Position numbers and translations under genes: made by a program. This document shows, one piece after another, positions 17,811-27,295 of a DNA stretch of 64,000 bases; position 1 is the stretch's first letter, and every line of letters starts with the position of its first letter. The notes below the pieces were generated by a model. The model did not search any database and was not told the origin of the DNA. It worked only from the letters and a program-made list of their open reading frames with translations. The stretch comes from an uncultured Prevotellaceae bacterium (lineage in GTDB: Bacteria; Bacteroidota; Bacteroidia; Bacteroidales; Bacteroidaceae), in NCBI GenBank assembly GCA_947305005.1, contig CAMZCM010000008.1, positions 1 to 64,000 of the forward strand, in the 5' to 3' direction.

Positions 17811-19409
17811 ATGAGAATCAAGTCCTTTTTGCTGTCTCTGCTCTTCTCTGGCAGCATCTTTGCCCAATCCATAGAAAACCCCATGTTGTGGGCCGATGTT
17901 CCTGACCCCGATGTGATTCGCGTGGGAGATACCTTCTATTTGGTTTCAACGACGATGCATCTGATGCCTGGTGCACCGGTGATGCAATCCAAGGACCTGA
18001 AGAACTGGGAGACTGTGGGCTACGTCTTTGACCGACTCACCGACTCGCCCAAGTATGACCTTCAGGAGGGAACCGTCTATGGTCGTGGACAATGGGCCAC
18101 TTCCCTGAAATATCATGATGGAAAGTTCTGGGCTCTATTGGCTCCCAACGAGGCTGGTTCAATGGGTGATACCTACATCTTCACGGCTCCGAAGGCAGAG
18201 GGTCCTTGGACCATTCATTCTCGTTTGCGACATTTCCACGATGCGACATTGTTCTTCGATGAAGATGGCACGCCTTATGTGTTCTTTGGTACAGGTGAGA
18301 TGTGTCAGCTGACGCGCGACCTGAAAGGCGTCGTGGAAGGCTCACTCCGCCATTACTTCCAGCGTGAAGCCGATGAGCGCGGTCTGCTGGAGGGCACACG
18401 TGTTATCAAGCACAATGGCACTTACTACGCTTTGCTGATCTCGCATGTCTATGCCCCTGGTCGTCATCGTCGTGAGGTGTGCTATCGTACCAAGGACCTC
18501 AATGGCACTTGGGAAAAGAACACCGTTCTGGAGAGTGACTTCGGTGGCTTTGGCTATCTGGCACAAGGAACCATCGTTGATACCGAAGAGGGCGACTGGT
18601 ATGGCATTATGTTCCAAGACCGTGGTGGCGTGGGCCGTGTGCTGACGCTGTCGCCTGTTCGCTGGTTGGATGGCTGGCCCATGCTGGGTGACGAATATAA
18701 TAAGGTGCCCGAGGTGATGCGTCCTTATAAAAGCGGCCAGCCTGCAACGGCCATCGTGAAGAGCGATGACTTCTCTGGCGAGAACCTGGGCTTGCATTGG
18801 CAGTGGAACCACAATCCCATCGACAATGCCTGGTCGCTCACCGAGCGTCCCGGTTTCCTGCGTCTGAAGACCAATCGTGTGGTGCCCAACCTCTATCTAG
18901 CTCCCAACACGCTGACACAGCGCATGGAAGGGCCTATGTGCACTGGTGCCATCAGCATCGATATTTCCAAGATGAAGGATGGTGACTGTGCTGGCTTTGC
19001 AGCCTTTAATGGTGACTCTGGTGTACTGACCATCCGTAAGAACGGCAAGAAAATCACGCTTGATATGAGCGAGCAGTCCGTGCAGTTGACAGAGCGTGAA
19101 AAGGCCGTCAAGGAGGTGAAAGAGACGGTGGTAGAGACGGTGGAGTTGGCTCCCAAGACGAAAACCGTTTATCTGCGCATTGACGGCGACTTCCAACACG
19201 GCCACAACGATGCCGCCACGTTTGCCTATAGTCTCGACGGAACAACTTGGACGGCCATTGGTACGAAAGGCTATCGCATGATCTTTGACTATCGTCGTTT
19301 CTTCATGGGCTCTAAGTTCGCCATTTTCAACTATGCTACCAAGAAAGCCGGCGGTTATGTCGATGTCGATGCTTTCAATTATACAAAGATTACTCCAACT
19401 CATGAATAG
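17811..19409 (+). CDS. Exported GH43 with beta-xylosidase C-terminal domain
   Basis: A 532-residue protein with a signal peptide (1-19, SIFAQ). The GH43 domain (about 20-315) opens with ENPMLWADVPDPDVIRVGD; the probable base is Asp32, with Asp144 in HDATLFF and the probable acid Glu194 in GLLEGTR. Residues about 325-525 are the ConA-like beta-xylosidase C-terminal domain. It is closely similar in layout to the GH43 half of the 10749 protein, which points to duplication. Its last eight bases overlap the start of the GH31 gene (ATGAATAG), so the two are translationally coupled. Likely xylosidase or arabinofuranosidase on xylo-oligosaccharides in the periplasm. Confidence 0.82.
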   Translation: MRIKSFLLSLLFSGSIFAQSIENPMLWADVPDPDVIRVGDTFYLVSTTMHLMPGAPVMQSKDLKNWETVGYVFDRLTDSPKYDLQEGTVYGRGQWATSLKYHDGKFWALLAPNEAGSMGDTYIFTAPKAEGPWTIHSRLRHFHDATLFFDEDGTPYVFFGTGEMCQLTRDLKGVVEGSLRHYFQREADERGLLEGTRVIKHNGTYYALLISHVYAPGRHRREVCYRTKDLNGTWEKNTVLESDFGGFGYLAQGTIVDTEEGDWYGIMFQDRGGVGRVLTLSPVRWLDGWPMLGDEYNKVPEVMRPYKSGQPATAIVKSDDFSGENLGLHWQWNHNPIDNAWSLTERPGFLRLKTNRVVPNLYLAPNTLTQRMEGPMCTGAISIDISKMKDGDCAGFAAFNGDSGVLTIRKNGKKITLDMSEQSVQLTEREKAVKEVKETVVETVELAPKTKTVYLRIDGDFQHGHNDAATFAYSLDGTTWTAIGTKGYRMIFDYRRFFMGSKFAIFNYATKKAGGYVDVDAFNYTKITPTHE

Positions 19410-22047
19410 CAAATACTGCTTTCTGCTGGCGCTGTTGCTGACGTGTTTGTCCGCCAGAGGCGAGGAAGTGCCGTTCGGAAAAGGGCGGCTCAGCACTACC
19501 ATGCTGACACGCAATGCCGTTCGGATCCGATATACCGAAGGTGTGGCTAAGGACTCCCTCCCCGATTGGGTGTATGTTAAGCATGATGCGGTGTCTGATG
19601 CCGACATCAGCGTGAAGGTGAACAGCAAGAAAGGCAGCATTGTTATCCTTGATCGCTCAGGTCGTGCCGTTTTCACAGCCACCGAGCATCAGTTGAAATC
19701 CTCCCAAGTGGCTGGAGAAGCTACCCAAACAGCCCGGTTGACTTTTCTATCCCCCAAGGATGAATTTCTCTTTGGTTTAGGACAGTTCCAAGACGGTTAT
19801 GCCAATGTTCGTGGCCTCACGCGCCGACTGACACAGGTCAACACCCAGATATCCATTCCCATGGTCATCTCCAGCAAGGGCTATGGCGTGTTGTGGAACA
19901 ACTATGGCCTGACCAACTTCAATCCCTGCAACCAGTCTGTTCTCATGGAGAAGACGGCCGCAGCCGGAACCAAGGAAGTGGTCAACGTCACTTCCACAGA
20001 AGGAGGCAAACAGGAGGTGCGTCAAAGCAACGTCTTTAGCGCTACGCTTCAAGTTGCCCAGGAAGGCGATTACTCCCTTATGCTGGATGTAGGACAGAAG
20101 ATGGCGCGAAGACATAACCTCGTCATCGACGGCCAGACAGTCATCGACATGCAGAACCTGTGGCTGCCCCCAACGGCTTCCACCATTGTGCATCTGAAGA
20201 AAGGGAAGCACACCCTCACGGCTCAGCTGACCAACGATGACCGTCCCGTCATCTATTATAAAAAGGTGTCAGACTCGACCACTTTCCAGTCTCCTGTCGC
20301 CGATGCGGTTGATTACACCGTATTCATCGGCTCTCCCGATGAAATCATCGCGGCCTATCGCGAGGTCACAGGTCCTGCACCCCGTATTCCCTCATGGGCG
20401 CTTGGTTACATCCATTGTCGCGAACGTTTCCATTCCTCTGCCGAGATTCTCGAGACAGCTAATCGGTTCCGTCGTGAGAGGCTGCCTGCTGATGTTTTTG
20501 TGCAAGACTGGCAGTACTGGGGCCGTCATGGATGGAACGCGATGCGCTTTGATGAACAGTTCTACCCCGATCCCAAAGCGCTCACCGACAGTCTCCATGC
20601 GATGGGCTATCATTTGATGCTCAGCGTATGGTCTAAGATTGATAAGAGCAGCGAGGTTGGCCGTGAGATGGAACAGCAGGGCTATTATATCCCTGGCACC
20701 GACTGGATTGACTTCTTCCATCCGGAAGCGGCATCAGCCTATTGGCATAGCTTCCGTGAACGCCTCGTTCCACTGGGCATTGATGCCTGGTGGCAAGATG
20801 CTACCGAACCAGAGAACGATGATCTTGTAGGTCGTCGTGTTGGCGGTGGACGATGGGCTGGTGAGCGAGTCCGTAATATATATCCGCTCATGGTCTGCAA
20901 GACCGTCTATGAGGGCCTCTGTGAGGCTCAGTCTTCCTCGCCTTTCATCCTCACCCGTTGCGGCTTTCCTGGTATCCAGCGTTATGGTGCAGCCCTGTGG
21001 TCGGGCGATGTCGGCAATGACTGGGAGACTTTCCGTCGGCAGCTGACCGCTGGCCTCGGACTTCAGGCAGCAGGCATCCCTTGGTGGACCTACGATGCTG
21101 GCGGCTTCTTCCGCCCGCAGGACCAATACACCAATCAAGATTATATTGAGCGGATGCTTCGTTGGATAGAGACATCCGTCTATCTCCCCCTGATGCGTGT
21201 TCATGGTTACATGAGCAATACTGAGCCTTGGAACTATGGGCCTGAGGCACAGGCAATCATCGCCGAGTGTCTGAGAGAGCGCTATCGTCTGAAGCCTTAT
21301 ATCGACTCATGTGCCGTGGCCGTCAGTGAGCACGGCTCTACGCTGATGCGTCCTCTTGTCTTTGACTTTGCAGATGATACAGAAGCTTTAAAACAGAAAC
21401 ACGAATATATGTTTGGCCCAGCCCTTCTCATTAGTCCCGTTACAGAAGCTGGAGTCACTGAATGGCGTACCTACTTGCCCAAACAGGAAGGTGGCTGGTA
21501 CGATTTCCGAACAGGGCAGCACTATGAGGGTGGACAATACGTCACCACGAAGGTCACTAAAGCCCAGATTCCCGTTTTCCGTCGTGCCGGCTATCGTGTT
21601 CAGACGGTAGAGCCTACAGGCCCTGAGACATCGTTTGTGATGCAATTACGTGTAACGTTAGGCGAGGCTTACTCCGATGGTGAAGGTCCAGAAGGTAAGC
21701 GCACTGTCATTCCCATCACGGGTGGAACATTTGAGGGTCCCTTGCTACGTGGTACCATCATCCCAGGTGGAGGAGACCATCAGGTTACCAATGACCAGCG
21801 TACAACCCTTGAAGCCATTTATTCCATTCAGACCGACGATGGCGTTGTCATCCACGTCTGCAACCGTGGCATTATCTCTGACCGTCCCGATGAACATGGG
21901 CGCCCCTCCTTCTACTTCAAGGCTGCTCCTCAGTTTGAGGCTCCAAAAGAGAGTCGCTACGCTTGGCTCAACCGCGCCCTCTTCGTCTGTGCCCCCGCTC
22001 CCTCGCAGCCAGGAGAAATCACCTTAAATGTCTGGAAAGTTAAATAG
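19402..22047 (+). CDS. GH31 alpha-xylosidase-like glycosidase with PA14-like insert
   Basis: The frame is open from 19285, but the ATG at 19402 starts a proper signal peptide (NSKYCFLLALLLTCLSARG) and overlaps the upstream stop by eight bases, giving 881 residues. GH31 signatures are WWQDATEPEND with nucleophile Asp466 and LWSGDVGNDW with acid Asp536. Between the N-terminal sandwich and the barrel (about 215-310) sits a PA14-like insert (EGDYSLMLDVG ... LKKGKHTLTAQL), a feature of xyloglucan-type alpha-xylosidases. It would remove alpha-linked xylose, or possibly glucose or galactose, from branched hemicellulose. It is the last gene of the cluster; a stem-loop follows at 22176. Confidence 0.82.
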   Translation: MNSKYCFLLALLLTCLSARGEEVPFGKGRLSTTMLTRNAVRIRYTEGVAKDSLPDWVYVKHDAVSDADISVKVNSKKGSIVILDRSGRAVFTATEHQLKSSQVAGEATQTARLTFLSPKDEFLFGLGQFQDGYANVRGLTRRLTQVNTQISIPMVISSKGYGVLWNNYGLTNFNPCNQSVLMEKTAAAGTKEVVNVTSTEGGKQEVRQSNVFSATLQVAQEGDYSLMLDVGQKMARRHNLVIDGQTVIDMQNLWLPPTASTIVHLKKGKHTLTAQLTNDDRPVIYYKKVSDSTTFQSPVADAVDYTVFIGSPDEIIAAYREVTGPAPRIPSWALGYIHCRERFHSSAEILETANRFRRERLPADVFVQDWQYWGRHGWNAMRFDEQFYPDPKALTDSLHAMGYHLMLSVWSKIDKSSEVGREMEQQGYYIPGTDWIDFFHPEAASAYWHSFRERLVPLGIDAWWQDATEPENDDLVGRRVGGGRWAGERVRNIYPLMVCKTVYEGLCEAQSSSPFILTRCGFPGIQRYGAALWSGDVGNDWETFRRQLTAGLGLQAAGIPWWTYDAGGFFRPQDQYTNQDYIERMLRWIETSVYLPLMRVHGYMSNTEPWNYGPEAQAIIAECLRERYRLKPYIDSCAVAVSEHGSTLMRPLVFDFADDTEALKQKHEYMFGPALLISPVTEAGVTEWRTYLPKQEGGWYDFRTGQHYEGGQYVTTKVTKAQIPVFRRAGYRVQTVEPTGPETSFVMQLRVTLGEAYSDGEGPEGKRTVIPITGGTFEGPLLRGTIIPGGGDHQVTNDQRTTLEAIYSIQTDDGVVIHVCNRGIISDRPDEHGRPSFYFKAAPQFEAPKESRYAWLNRALFVCAPAPSQPGEITLNVWKVK

Positions 22048-22175
22048 AGAAAACACGTCCAGACGATTTTCATTTTTATCCGAACATATTGTTTTTTCTT
22101 GATACGTCAAGTATTTTAACATTTTTCCGTCCTCTTCTCTTTTTGCCCATTCAAATCCCTATAGAGAGAAAATTT

Positions 22176-22197
22176 ATTCCCACGTGAGGGAATTTTT
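22176..22197 (+). terminator. Probable terminator after the GH31 gene
   Basis: ATTCCC and GGGAAT pair across a six-base loop and are followed by TTTT. It lies 128 bases past the GH31 stop. The stem is short, so it may be weak. Confidence 0.5.
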
Positions 22198-22368
22198 GCG
22201 GAGCTACTGTTCCGATAATCGGATGGTTGATATCTCACTATCGCTCTGATTGGATGGTATCTTTTTCATATATTATTTACTATTATCAAAGGTTTAGATT
22301 CTCGGGGGCAATCACAAGAACAAAAGGAAATATTTAACGAGAGCATCAAGAATCACAAAAAATGTTTG

Positions 22369-22376
22369 TAACTTTG
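22369..22376 (+). promoter_or_regulatory. -7 box of the RIC-LuxR / ruvB / sufS operon
   Basis: TAACTTTG fits TAnnTTTG and is followed by GCAGCCG, the same downstream context as the box at 501. It lies 27 bases before the ATG at 22404, giving a very short leader. Confidence 0.55.
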
Positions 22377-22403
22377 CAGCCGTAATCAAATGATGATAGG
22401 AAA

Positions 22404-23381
22404 ATGAGGTTTACGGAAGATGCTCACATGAGCGATTTGATTCATGACGACTATCGGTTGTTGCAGGTCATTTCTCGCTTCGGCGTGAACTTAGGTTTTG
22501 GCGACCAAACGGTTGCAGCGGCGTGCAAGGGTAGCGGCGTGGATGTCCCTACCTTCCTGGCTGTGGTCAACTTCGTGTTGAGCGGTGGCCGAACAAATGT
22601 CGATGAGCTGGTGGATCAGGTGTCTGTCAGCGCACTCATGAAATACCTGCAACATTCCCACTCTTACTTCGTGGATTTCCGCTTGCCGGCTATCCGACGT
22701 AAGCTGATAGAGGCCATCAACTGCTCCGCACGCAATCAGATTACTTTCCTGATTCTGAAATTCTATGATGAGTATGCTGCCGAGGTACAGCGACACATGG
22801 AATATGAGAACACTCACATCCATGTCTATGTACAACAGCTCCTCGACGGGAAAGTGCCGGCCAACGCTTCTAACTATGCAGCGCTGGCTCACCAGCATGA
22901 GGATAACCACTCCAGCCTTTCCAAGAGCTCCGAGGAGCTGAAGAGCATTATCATCAAATACTATCCGAGCGATTCAGACATGCTGCAGCTCTCTGACACG
23001 CTGATGGATATCTATATTATGGAGGAGGACCTCTTCAGCCATTGTCTGCTGGAGGATACGTTGTTTGCACAGGCTATAGAGCAATTGGAACAGGAAATCC
23101 GTTCACGCTCCACCAGACATCACACGGACAGCACCAGCAATAGCGAAGACAACCGTAGCAATGGCCCCGAAGAGATATCAGAACGCGAGAAAGAGGTGAT
23201 CAGACTTGTCGTGCAAGGCCTCTCCAATAAAGAGATTGCAGAGAAGATGTTTATCTCCACCAACACGGTGATGACACACCGAAGGAACATCGCCCGAAAA
23301 ACCCAAATCCACTCACCGGCAGGACTGACCATCTACGCGATTGTCAATGGCTTAGTAAACCTAGAAGACGTACAACTCTGA
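22404..23381 (+). CDS. RIC/hemerythrin-like di-iron domain fused to LuxR HTH
   Basis: A 325-residue cytoplasmic regulator. Residues about 8-60 resemble the ScdA N-terminal (DUF542-like) helical domain. Residues about 80-230 form a hemerythrin-like bundle: His84/His86 ([14 protein letters not shown]), His131 and Glu135 (HMEYENTH), His163/165/169, His213 and Glu217 ([10 protein letters not shown]). This spacing is very close to the di-iron ligands I recall for YtfE (84, 129, 133, 160, 204, 208), the repair-of-iron-centres family. Residues 257-325 are a LuxR/GerE helix-turn-helix ([35 protein letters not shown]). It may sense nitric oxide, oxygen or iron-cluster damage and switch transcription; this is inferred. 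Its TGA overlaps the ruvB ATG by one base, so it is cotranslated with DNA repair and Fe-S genes. Confidence 0.82.
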   Translation: MRFTEDAHMSDLIHDDYRLLQVISRFGVNLGFGDQTVAAACKGSGVDVPTFLAVVNFVLSGGRTNVDELVDQVSVSALMKYLQHSHSYFVDFRLPAIRRKLIEAINCSARNQITFLILKFYDEYAAEVQRHMEYENTHIHVYVQQLLDGKVPANASNYAALAHQHEDNHSSLSKSSEELKSIIIKYYPSDSDMLQLSDTLMDIYIMEEDLFSHCLLEDTLFAQAIEQLEQEIRSRSTRHHTDSTSNSEDNRSNGPEEISEREKEVIRLVVQGLSNKEIAEKMFISTNTVMTHRRNIARKTQIHSPAGLTIYAIVNGLVNLEDVQL

Positions 23382-24406
23382 TGGAGCAAGAATTTGACAT
23401 ACGAGAACAAAGCCCCGAACGCGACTTTGAGAATGCCTTGAGGCCATTACGCTTCGACGACTTCGCGGGTCAGACGCAGGTGGTGCAGAACCTGAAGGTG
23501 TTCGTGGAGGCTGCCCGCTACCGTGGCGAGCCTCTGGACCACACGCTCTTACACGGCCCTCCTGGCTTGGGTAAGACCACACTTTCCAATATCATTGCCA
23601 ATGAGTTGGGTGTAGGTTTTAAAGTGACCAGCGGCCCCGTTCTGGACAAGCCGGGCGATCTGGCGGGTATCCTGACCTCGCTGGAGCCACAGGATGTGTT
23701 GTTCATCGACGAGATTCACCGTCTCTCCCCCGTCGTGGAGGAATATCTCTACTCGGCAATGGAGGACTATCGCATCGACATCATGATAGATCGCGGCCCC
23801 AGTGCCCGTTCCATACAGATTGACCTGAATCCCTTCACGTTGGTGGGCGCTACGACACGAAGTGGTCTGCTGACCGCTCCCTTGCGTGCCCGCTTCGGCA
23901 TCAATATGCATCTGGAATACTACGATGCACAGACCCTGCAGGGCATTGTCCTGCGCTCGGCCTCTATCCTGAACCAGCCCATTGACAAGGCTGCTGCGGC
24001 AGAAATCGCAGGCCGCTCTCGCGGTACGCCACGTATTGCCAACGCCCTGCTACGACGTGTACGTGACTTCGCCCAGGTGAAGGGAAATGGCCGCATCGAC
24101 CTATCCATCGCGAAATATGCGCTAGAGGCATTGAACATCGACCGCCACGGTCTGGACCTCATCGACCGTAAAATCCTGTTGGCCATCATTGATAAGTTCA
24201 AGGGCGGCCCTGTCGGCATCACCACGATAGCTACTGCCGTAGGCGAAGACCCTGGCACGCTGGAAGAGGTGTATGAGCCGTTCCTCATCAAGGAAGGCTT
24301 CATCAAACGTACACCCCGTGGCCGCGAAGTGACAGACCTGGCCTATGAGCATCTTGAACGCTCCCGCTATGCACAACCCGGGAACCAACCCAGCCTTTTT
24401 GATTGA
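23381..24406 (+). CDS. ruvB: Holliday junction branch migration helicase RuvB
   Basis: A 341-residue AAA+ motor that works with RuvA on Holliday junctions. Walker A is [12 protein letters not shown], Walker B/DEXH is [10 protein letters not shown], sensor 1 is in the VGATTRSG region and the arginine finger lies in [11 protein letters not shown]. The C-terminal winged helix holds the DRKIL and TPRGREVT segments. Length and domain order are normal for the family. The start codon shares one base with the stop of the RIC-LuxR gene, and sufS starts eight bases after the ruvB stop, so the three genes are an operon. Confidence 0.97.
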   Translation: MEQEFDIREQSPERDFENALRPLRFDDFAGQTQVVQNLKVFVEAARYRGEPLDHTLLHGPPGLGKTTLSNIIANELGVGFKVTSGPVLDKPGDLAGILTSLEPQDVLFIDEIHRLSPVVEEYLYSAMEDYRIDIMIDRGPSARSIQIDLNPFTLVGATTRSGLLTAPLRARFGINMHLEYYDAQTLQGIVLRSASILNQPIDKAAAAEIAGRSRGTPRIANALLRRVRDFAQVKGNGRIDLSIAKYALEALNIDRHGLDLIDRKILLAIIDKFKGGPVGITTIATAVGEDPGTLEEVYEPFLIKEGFIKRTPRGREVTDLAYEHLERSRYAQPGNQPSLFD

Positions 24407-24413
24407 TTGAGAC

Positions 24414-25667
24414 ATGCAGAATATCCAAGAGATAAGACAAGCTTTTCCCATCCTCGGTCGCACCGTTTATAACAAGCCGTTGGTGTATCTTGACAACGGC
24501 GCTACGACGCAGAAGCCACAATGCGTCATCGATGCCATCACGGAGGAATATGTGAACGTGAACGCCAATGTGCACAGAGGTGTACACTATCTTTCGCAAG
24601 AGGCAACACGACTATATGAAGAAGCCCGCATGACTGTTCGTGACTTCATTCATGCCCGCTCCACATCGGAGATCATCTTCACCCGAGGCACCACAGAGAG
24701 CATCAATCTGGTGGCTGCCAGCTTCGGCGAAGCCTTTCTGAACGAGGGCGACGAGGTGATTGTCACCGAGATGGAGCACCACTCGAACATCGTGCCTTGG
24801 CAGTTGCTCCGTTCACGCAAGGGAATTGTCCTCAAGGTCTGCCCCATCACCGACGAGGGGCGGCTGGATCTCGCGGCGCTGGAACAATTGTTCTCCCCCC
24901 GAACACGCTTGGTGGCTTGTGCCCACGTCTCCAATGTGCTTGGCACTGTCAATCCCGTCAAGCCGATTATTGAGATGGCTCATGCTCACGACGTCCCTGT
25001 GCTCATCGACGGTGCACAGAGCGTTCCTCACTTGGCGGTCGATGTGCAGGCGTTGGACTGCGACTTCTATGCTTTCAGCGGACACAAGGTTTATGGTCCC
25101 ACGGGAATAGGCGTCTTGTACGGCAAGGAGAAATGGCTGGAGCAGATGCCCCCTTACATGGGCGGCGGCGAAATGATTGGTAAGGTCAGCTTCGAACATA
25201 CAACCTTCAATGACCTGCCCTACAAATTCGAAGCCGGAACGCCTGATTATGTGGCCGCTCACGGCCTTGCCGTAGCTCTCGACTTCGTCAGCAGTATCGG
25301 CTTTGAGGCCATAGAGGCTCACGAACAAGACATTACCCACTACGCTTTAACCCGCCTGCGCGAGATTCCCGGCATGAGAATTTTTGGCCATCCGCAGCAG
25401 GTTTCTACTCCCCTCCTTGATAGGGAGGGGCAGGGGGGTGAGTCTTCTGTCATCAGCTTCCTTGTAGGCAATATCCACCACCTCGATCTCGGCACGCTCC
25501 TGGATCGTCTCGGTATTGCCGTTCGCACGGGCCATCATTGCGCTGAGCCTCTCATGCATCGTCTCGGCATCGAAGGAACCGTTCGCGCCAGTTTCGCCCT
25601 CTACAATACAAAAGAAGAGGTCGATGCCCTTGTGGCAGGCATCGACCGTGTTCGTCAGATGTTTTAA
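24414..25667 (+). CDS. sufS: SufS cysteine desulfurase carrying an in-frame repeat insert
   Basis: A 417-residue PLP enzyme of the group II cysteine desulfurases; it takes sulfur from cysteine for the SUF Fe-S assembly system. Lys225 in SGHKVYGPTG should bind PLP, and Cys376 in RTGHHCAEP is the persulfide cysteine. Residues 332-344 (TPLLDREGQGGES) are encoded by a 38-base palindromic element at 25407-25444 and look like an insertion in a surface loop just before the conserved SVISFLVG strand. The gene sits with ruvB and the RIC-LuxR gene and not with sufBCD; sufB is at 54726. It ends four bases from the convergent protease gene. Confidence 0.95.
   Translation: MQNIQEIRQAFPILGRTVYNKPLVYLDNGATTQKPQCVIDAITEEYVNVNANVHRGVHYLSQEATRLYEEARMTVRDFIHARSTSEIIFTRGTTESINLVAASFGEAFLNEGDEVIVTEMEHHSNIVPWQLLRSRKGIVLKVCPITDEGRLDLAALEQLFSPRTRLVACAHVSNVLGTVNPVKPIIEMAHAHDVPVLIDGAQSVPHLAVDVQALDCDFYAFSGHKVYGPTGIGVLYGKEKWLEQMPPYMGGGEMIGKVSFEHTTFNDLPYKFEAGTPDYVAAHGLAVALDFVSSIGFEAIEAHEQDITHYALTRLREIPGMRIFGHPQQVSTPLLDREGQGGESSVISFLVGNIHHLDLGTLLDRLGIAVRTGHHCAEPLMHRLGIEGTVRASFALYNTKEEVDALVAGIDRVRQMF
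25407..25444 (+). repeat. Palindromic element copy A, inside sufS
   Basis: A 38-base element starting ACTCCCCTCC and ending TGAGTC. CCCCTCC pairs with GGAGGGG around a short loop, followed by a second G-run. It is nearly identical to copy C at 29817-29854 and related to copy B at 29696-29730. It keeps the sufS frame open and encodes TPLLDREGQGGES. Confidence 0.85.
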
Positions 25668-25671
25668 TTCG

Positions 25672-27294
25672 TTACTTTTTCTTGGCTGAAGGATCTTCAG
25701 CGGCCAAGACCTCTAAGGCTTTTATGACCACCGGATCTTCCTCGTAGATAATCTGGAAGTATTCGCTGAGGTCCCATAGGTCGCGAGCTACCAGGCCCTT
25801 GAGAATCAACCGCATATTCTGCTTGGTCTTCTGCAGTTCCTCGTCATCACGAGCCCGCAGACTGTCTTTTGCAGCTGCTTTCTCCAACACTTCATCAAGA
25901 ACTTCCTCAGGCATTGTAAATTTCGCATTGAATGACTTGAAGTCCTTATAGTTCTTCTGAAGCTGCTTGCGGTGGCCGTCCATGTAATGCAGGTTGGCAT
26001 TATTGATATAGCTACGGGCGGTGAGCTCACGATAGAGCTTGGTAAAACGGGTTGTGTCCAAGGGCACAAAGATATCAGGCATAATACCACCGCCACCATA
26101 GACGGTACGACCTTCCTTCAGAGTCTTGTAACGTAAAGAGTCAGGGAAATGAATGCTGTCCGCATTCGTCAGTTCGCCACGATTGTAGCGTTCAATGACG
26201 TCGCGAGCATAGGACTTGGAATCGCCTTTCTCATAAGGTTTCTGAATGCAACGACCGGATGGTGTGTAGTAACGGGCGATGGTGAGACGGATCATGGAGC
26301 CGTCATCCAACTCTATAGGACGCTGGACAAGGCCTTTTCCGAAGGTGCGACGGCCGATGATGGTACCGCGATCATGGTCCTGAATGGCGCCAGCCAAAAT
26401 CTCTGCAGCTGAGGCTGATTGCTCATCGACCAACACTAACAAACGATCTTTTGTGAACAGGCCTCCGCCAGAGGAACGGTATTCGCCCATATTGATGCCG
26501 CCACGCCCACGCGTATAAACAATCATCTCACCTTTTTGGATGAATTCACTAGCTATCTCTGCAGCAGCTCCCAAATAACCGCCGCCATTACCCTGTAAAT
26601 CCAGAATGAGTGATGTCATCCCTTGTTTCTTCAGTTTGTTGATGGCTTCAATGATTTCATCGTGAGTTGTGGCAGAGAAGTTACTGAAACGAATGAACCC
26701 GATGCCGGGACGGATTAAAAAGGCGGCATCCACCGAGGTGACGGGTATCTTGTCACGTTTCACGGTAAAGGGCAACACACCATTGATGCCACGACGGATA
26801 ACACCCAACTGGACAATAGTACCTCGAGGGCCACGCAAACGTCCCATGATGTCCTCGCGACTCATCTTCACACCTGCGATAGCGGTATCGTTCACGCTAA
26901 CAATGCGGTCACCAGCCAGAATGCCCACCTTTTCTGAAGGGCCTTTAGCAACAGGTTGAATGACGACGAGCGTGTCATCAAGCATATTGAACTGAACACC
27001 GATTCCATCGAAGTTACCTTTCAATGGTTCATTCATCTTCTTCGTGTCCTTGGCATTGGTGTAGGTGGAGTGAGGATCCAGTTTGGAAAGCATACCCGTG
27101 ATGGCATCTTCCACTTGACGGCCTATATTGACAGTATCTACATAGAACTGGTTAATCATCATCGTAGATTGTATCAACTTACGTAGCGCCACATCACGCG
27201 GATCAGTAGGGCCTTGAGCACTGATGGAGGATTGATGATGGAGGATGAATGATTGCAAAATAATAGCAATCGCTATACTTAAGATTCTTTTCAT
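25672..27294 (-). CDS. S41 C-terminal processing peptidase (CtpA/Prc family)
   Basis: The frame is open upstream to 27528, but the ATG at 27294, one base after the coaD stop, starts a signal peptide (MKRILSIAIAIILQSFIL), giving 540 residues. A PDZ domain (about 95-185, GIGVQFNMLDDT ... GDRIVSVND) precedes the S41 fold with LDLQGNGGG, the serine in VDEQSASAAE and the lysine in GRRTFGKGLVQ, a Ser/Lys dyad. The protein should cut periplasmic substrates at C-termini. The signal peptide stretch FILHHQSSIS is encoded by a 14-base tandem repeat (27223-27250). It is the last gene of the parE-coaD-ctp set and converges on sufS. Confidence 0.92.
   Translation of the reverse strand: MKRILSIAIAIILQSFILHHQSSISAQGPTDPRDVALRKLIQSTMMINQFYVDTVNIGRQVEDAITGMLSKLDPHSTYTNAKDTKKMNEPLKGNFDGIGVQFNMLDDTLVVIQPVAKGPSEKVGILAGDRIVSVNDTAIAGVKMSREDIMGRLRGPRGTIVQLGVIRRGINGVLPFTVKRDKIPVTSVDAAFLIRPGIGFIRFSNFSATTHDEIIEAINKLKKQGMTSLILDLQGNGGGYLGAAAEIASEFIQKGEMIVYTRGRGGINMGEYRSSGGGLFTKDRLLVLVDEQSASAAEILAGAIQDHDRGTIIGRRTFGKGLVQRPIELDDGSMIRLTIARYYTPSGRCIQKPYEKGDSKSYARDVIERYNRGELTNADSIHFPDSLRYKTLKEGRTVYGGGGIMPDIFVPLDTTRFTKLYRELTARSYINNANLHYMDGHRKQLQKNYKDFKSFNAKFTMPEEVLDEVLEKAAAKDSLRARDDEELQKTKQNMRLILKGLVARDLWDLSEYFQIIYEEDPVVIKALEVLAAEDPSAKKK
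27223..27250 (-). repeat. 14-base tandem repeat in the S41 signal-peptide coding region
   Basis: On the plus strand GATGGAGGATTGAT is followed directly by GATGGAGGATGAAT and a partial third unit. It codes for part of the exported protease's leader (FILHHQSSI). Confidence 0.6.
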
Positions 27295-27295
27295 A

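Larger units (their letters stand above)
22048..22403. other. Intergenic region between the glycan cluster and the RIC-LuxR operon
   Basis: No open gene was found here. It is AT-rich and holds the stem-loop at 22176-22197 and the -7 box at 22369-22376. CCGATAATCGG near 22213 is a short palindrome that might be an operator, but there is nothing to tie it to a protein. Confidence 0.5.
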
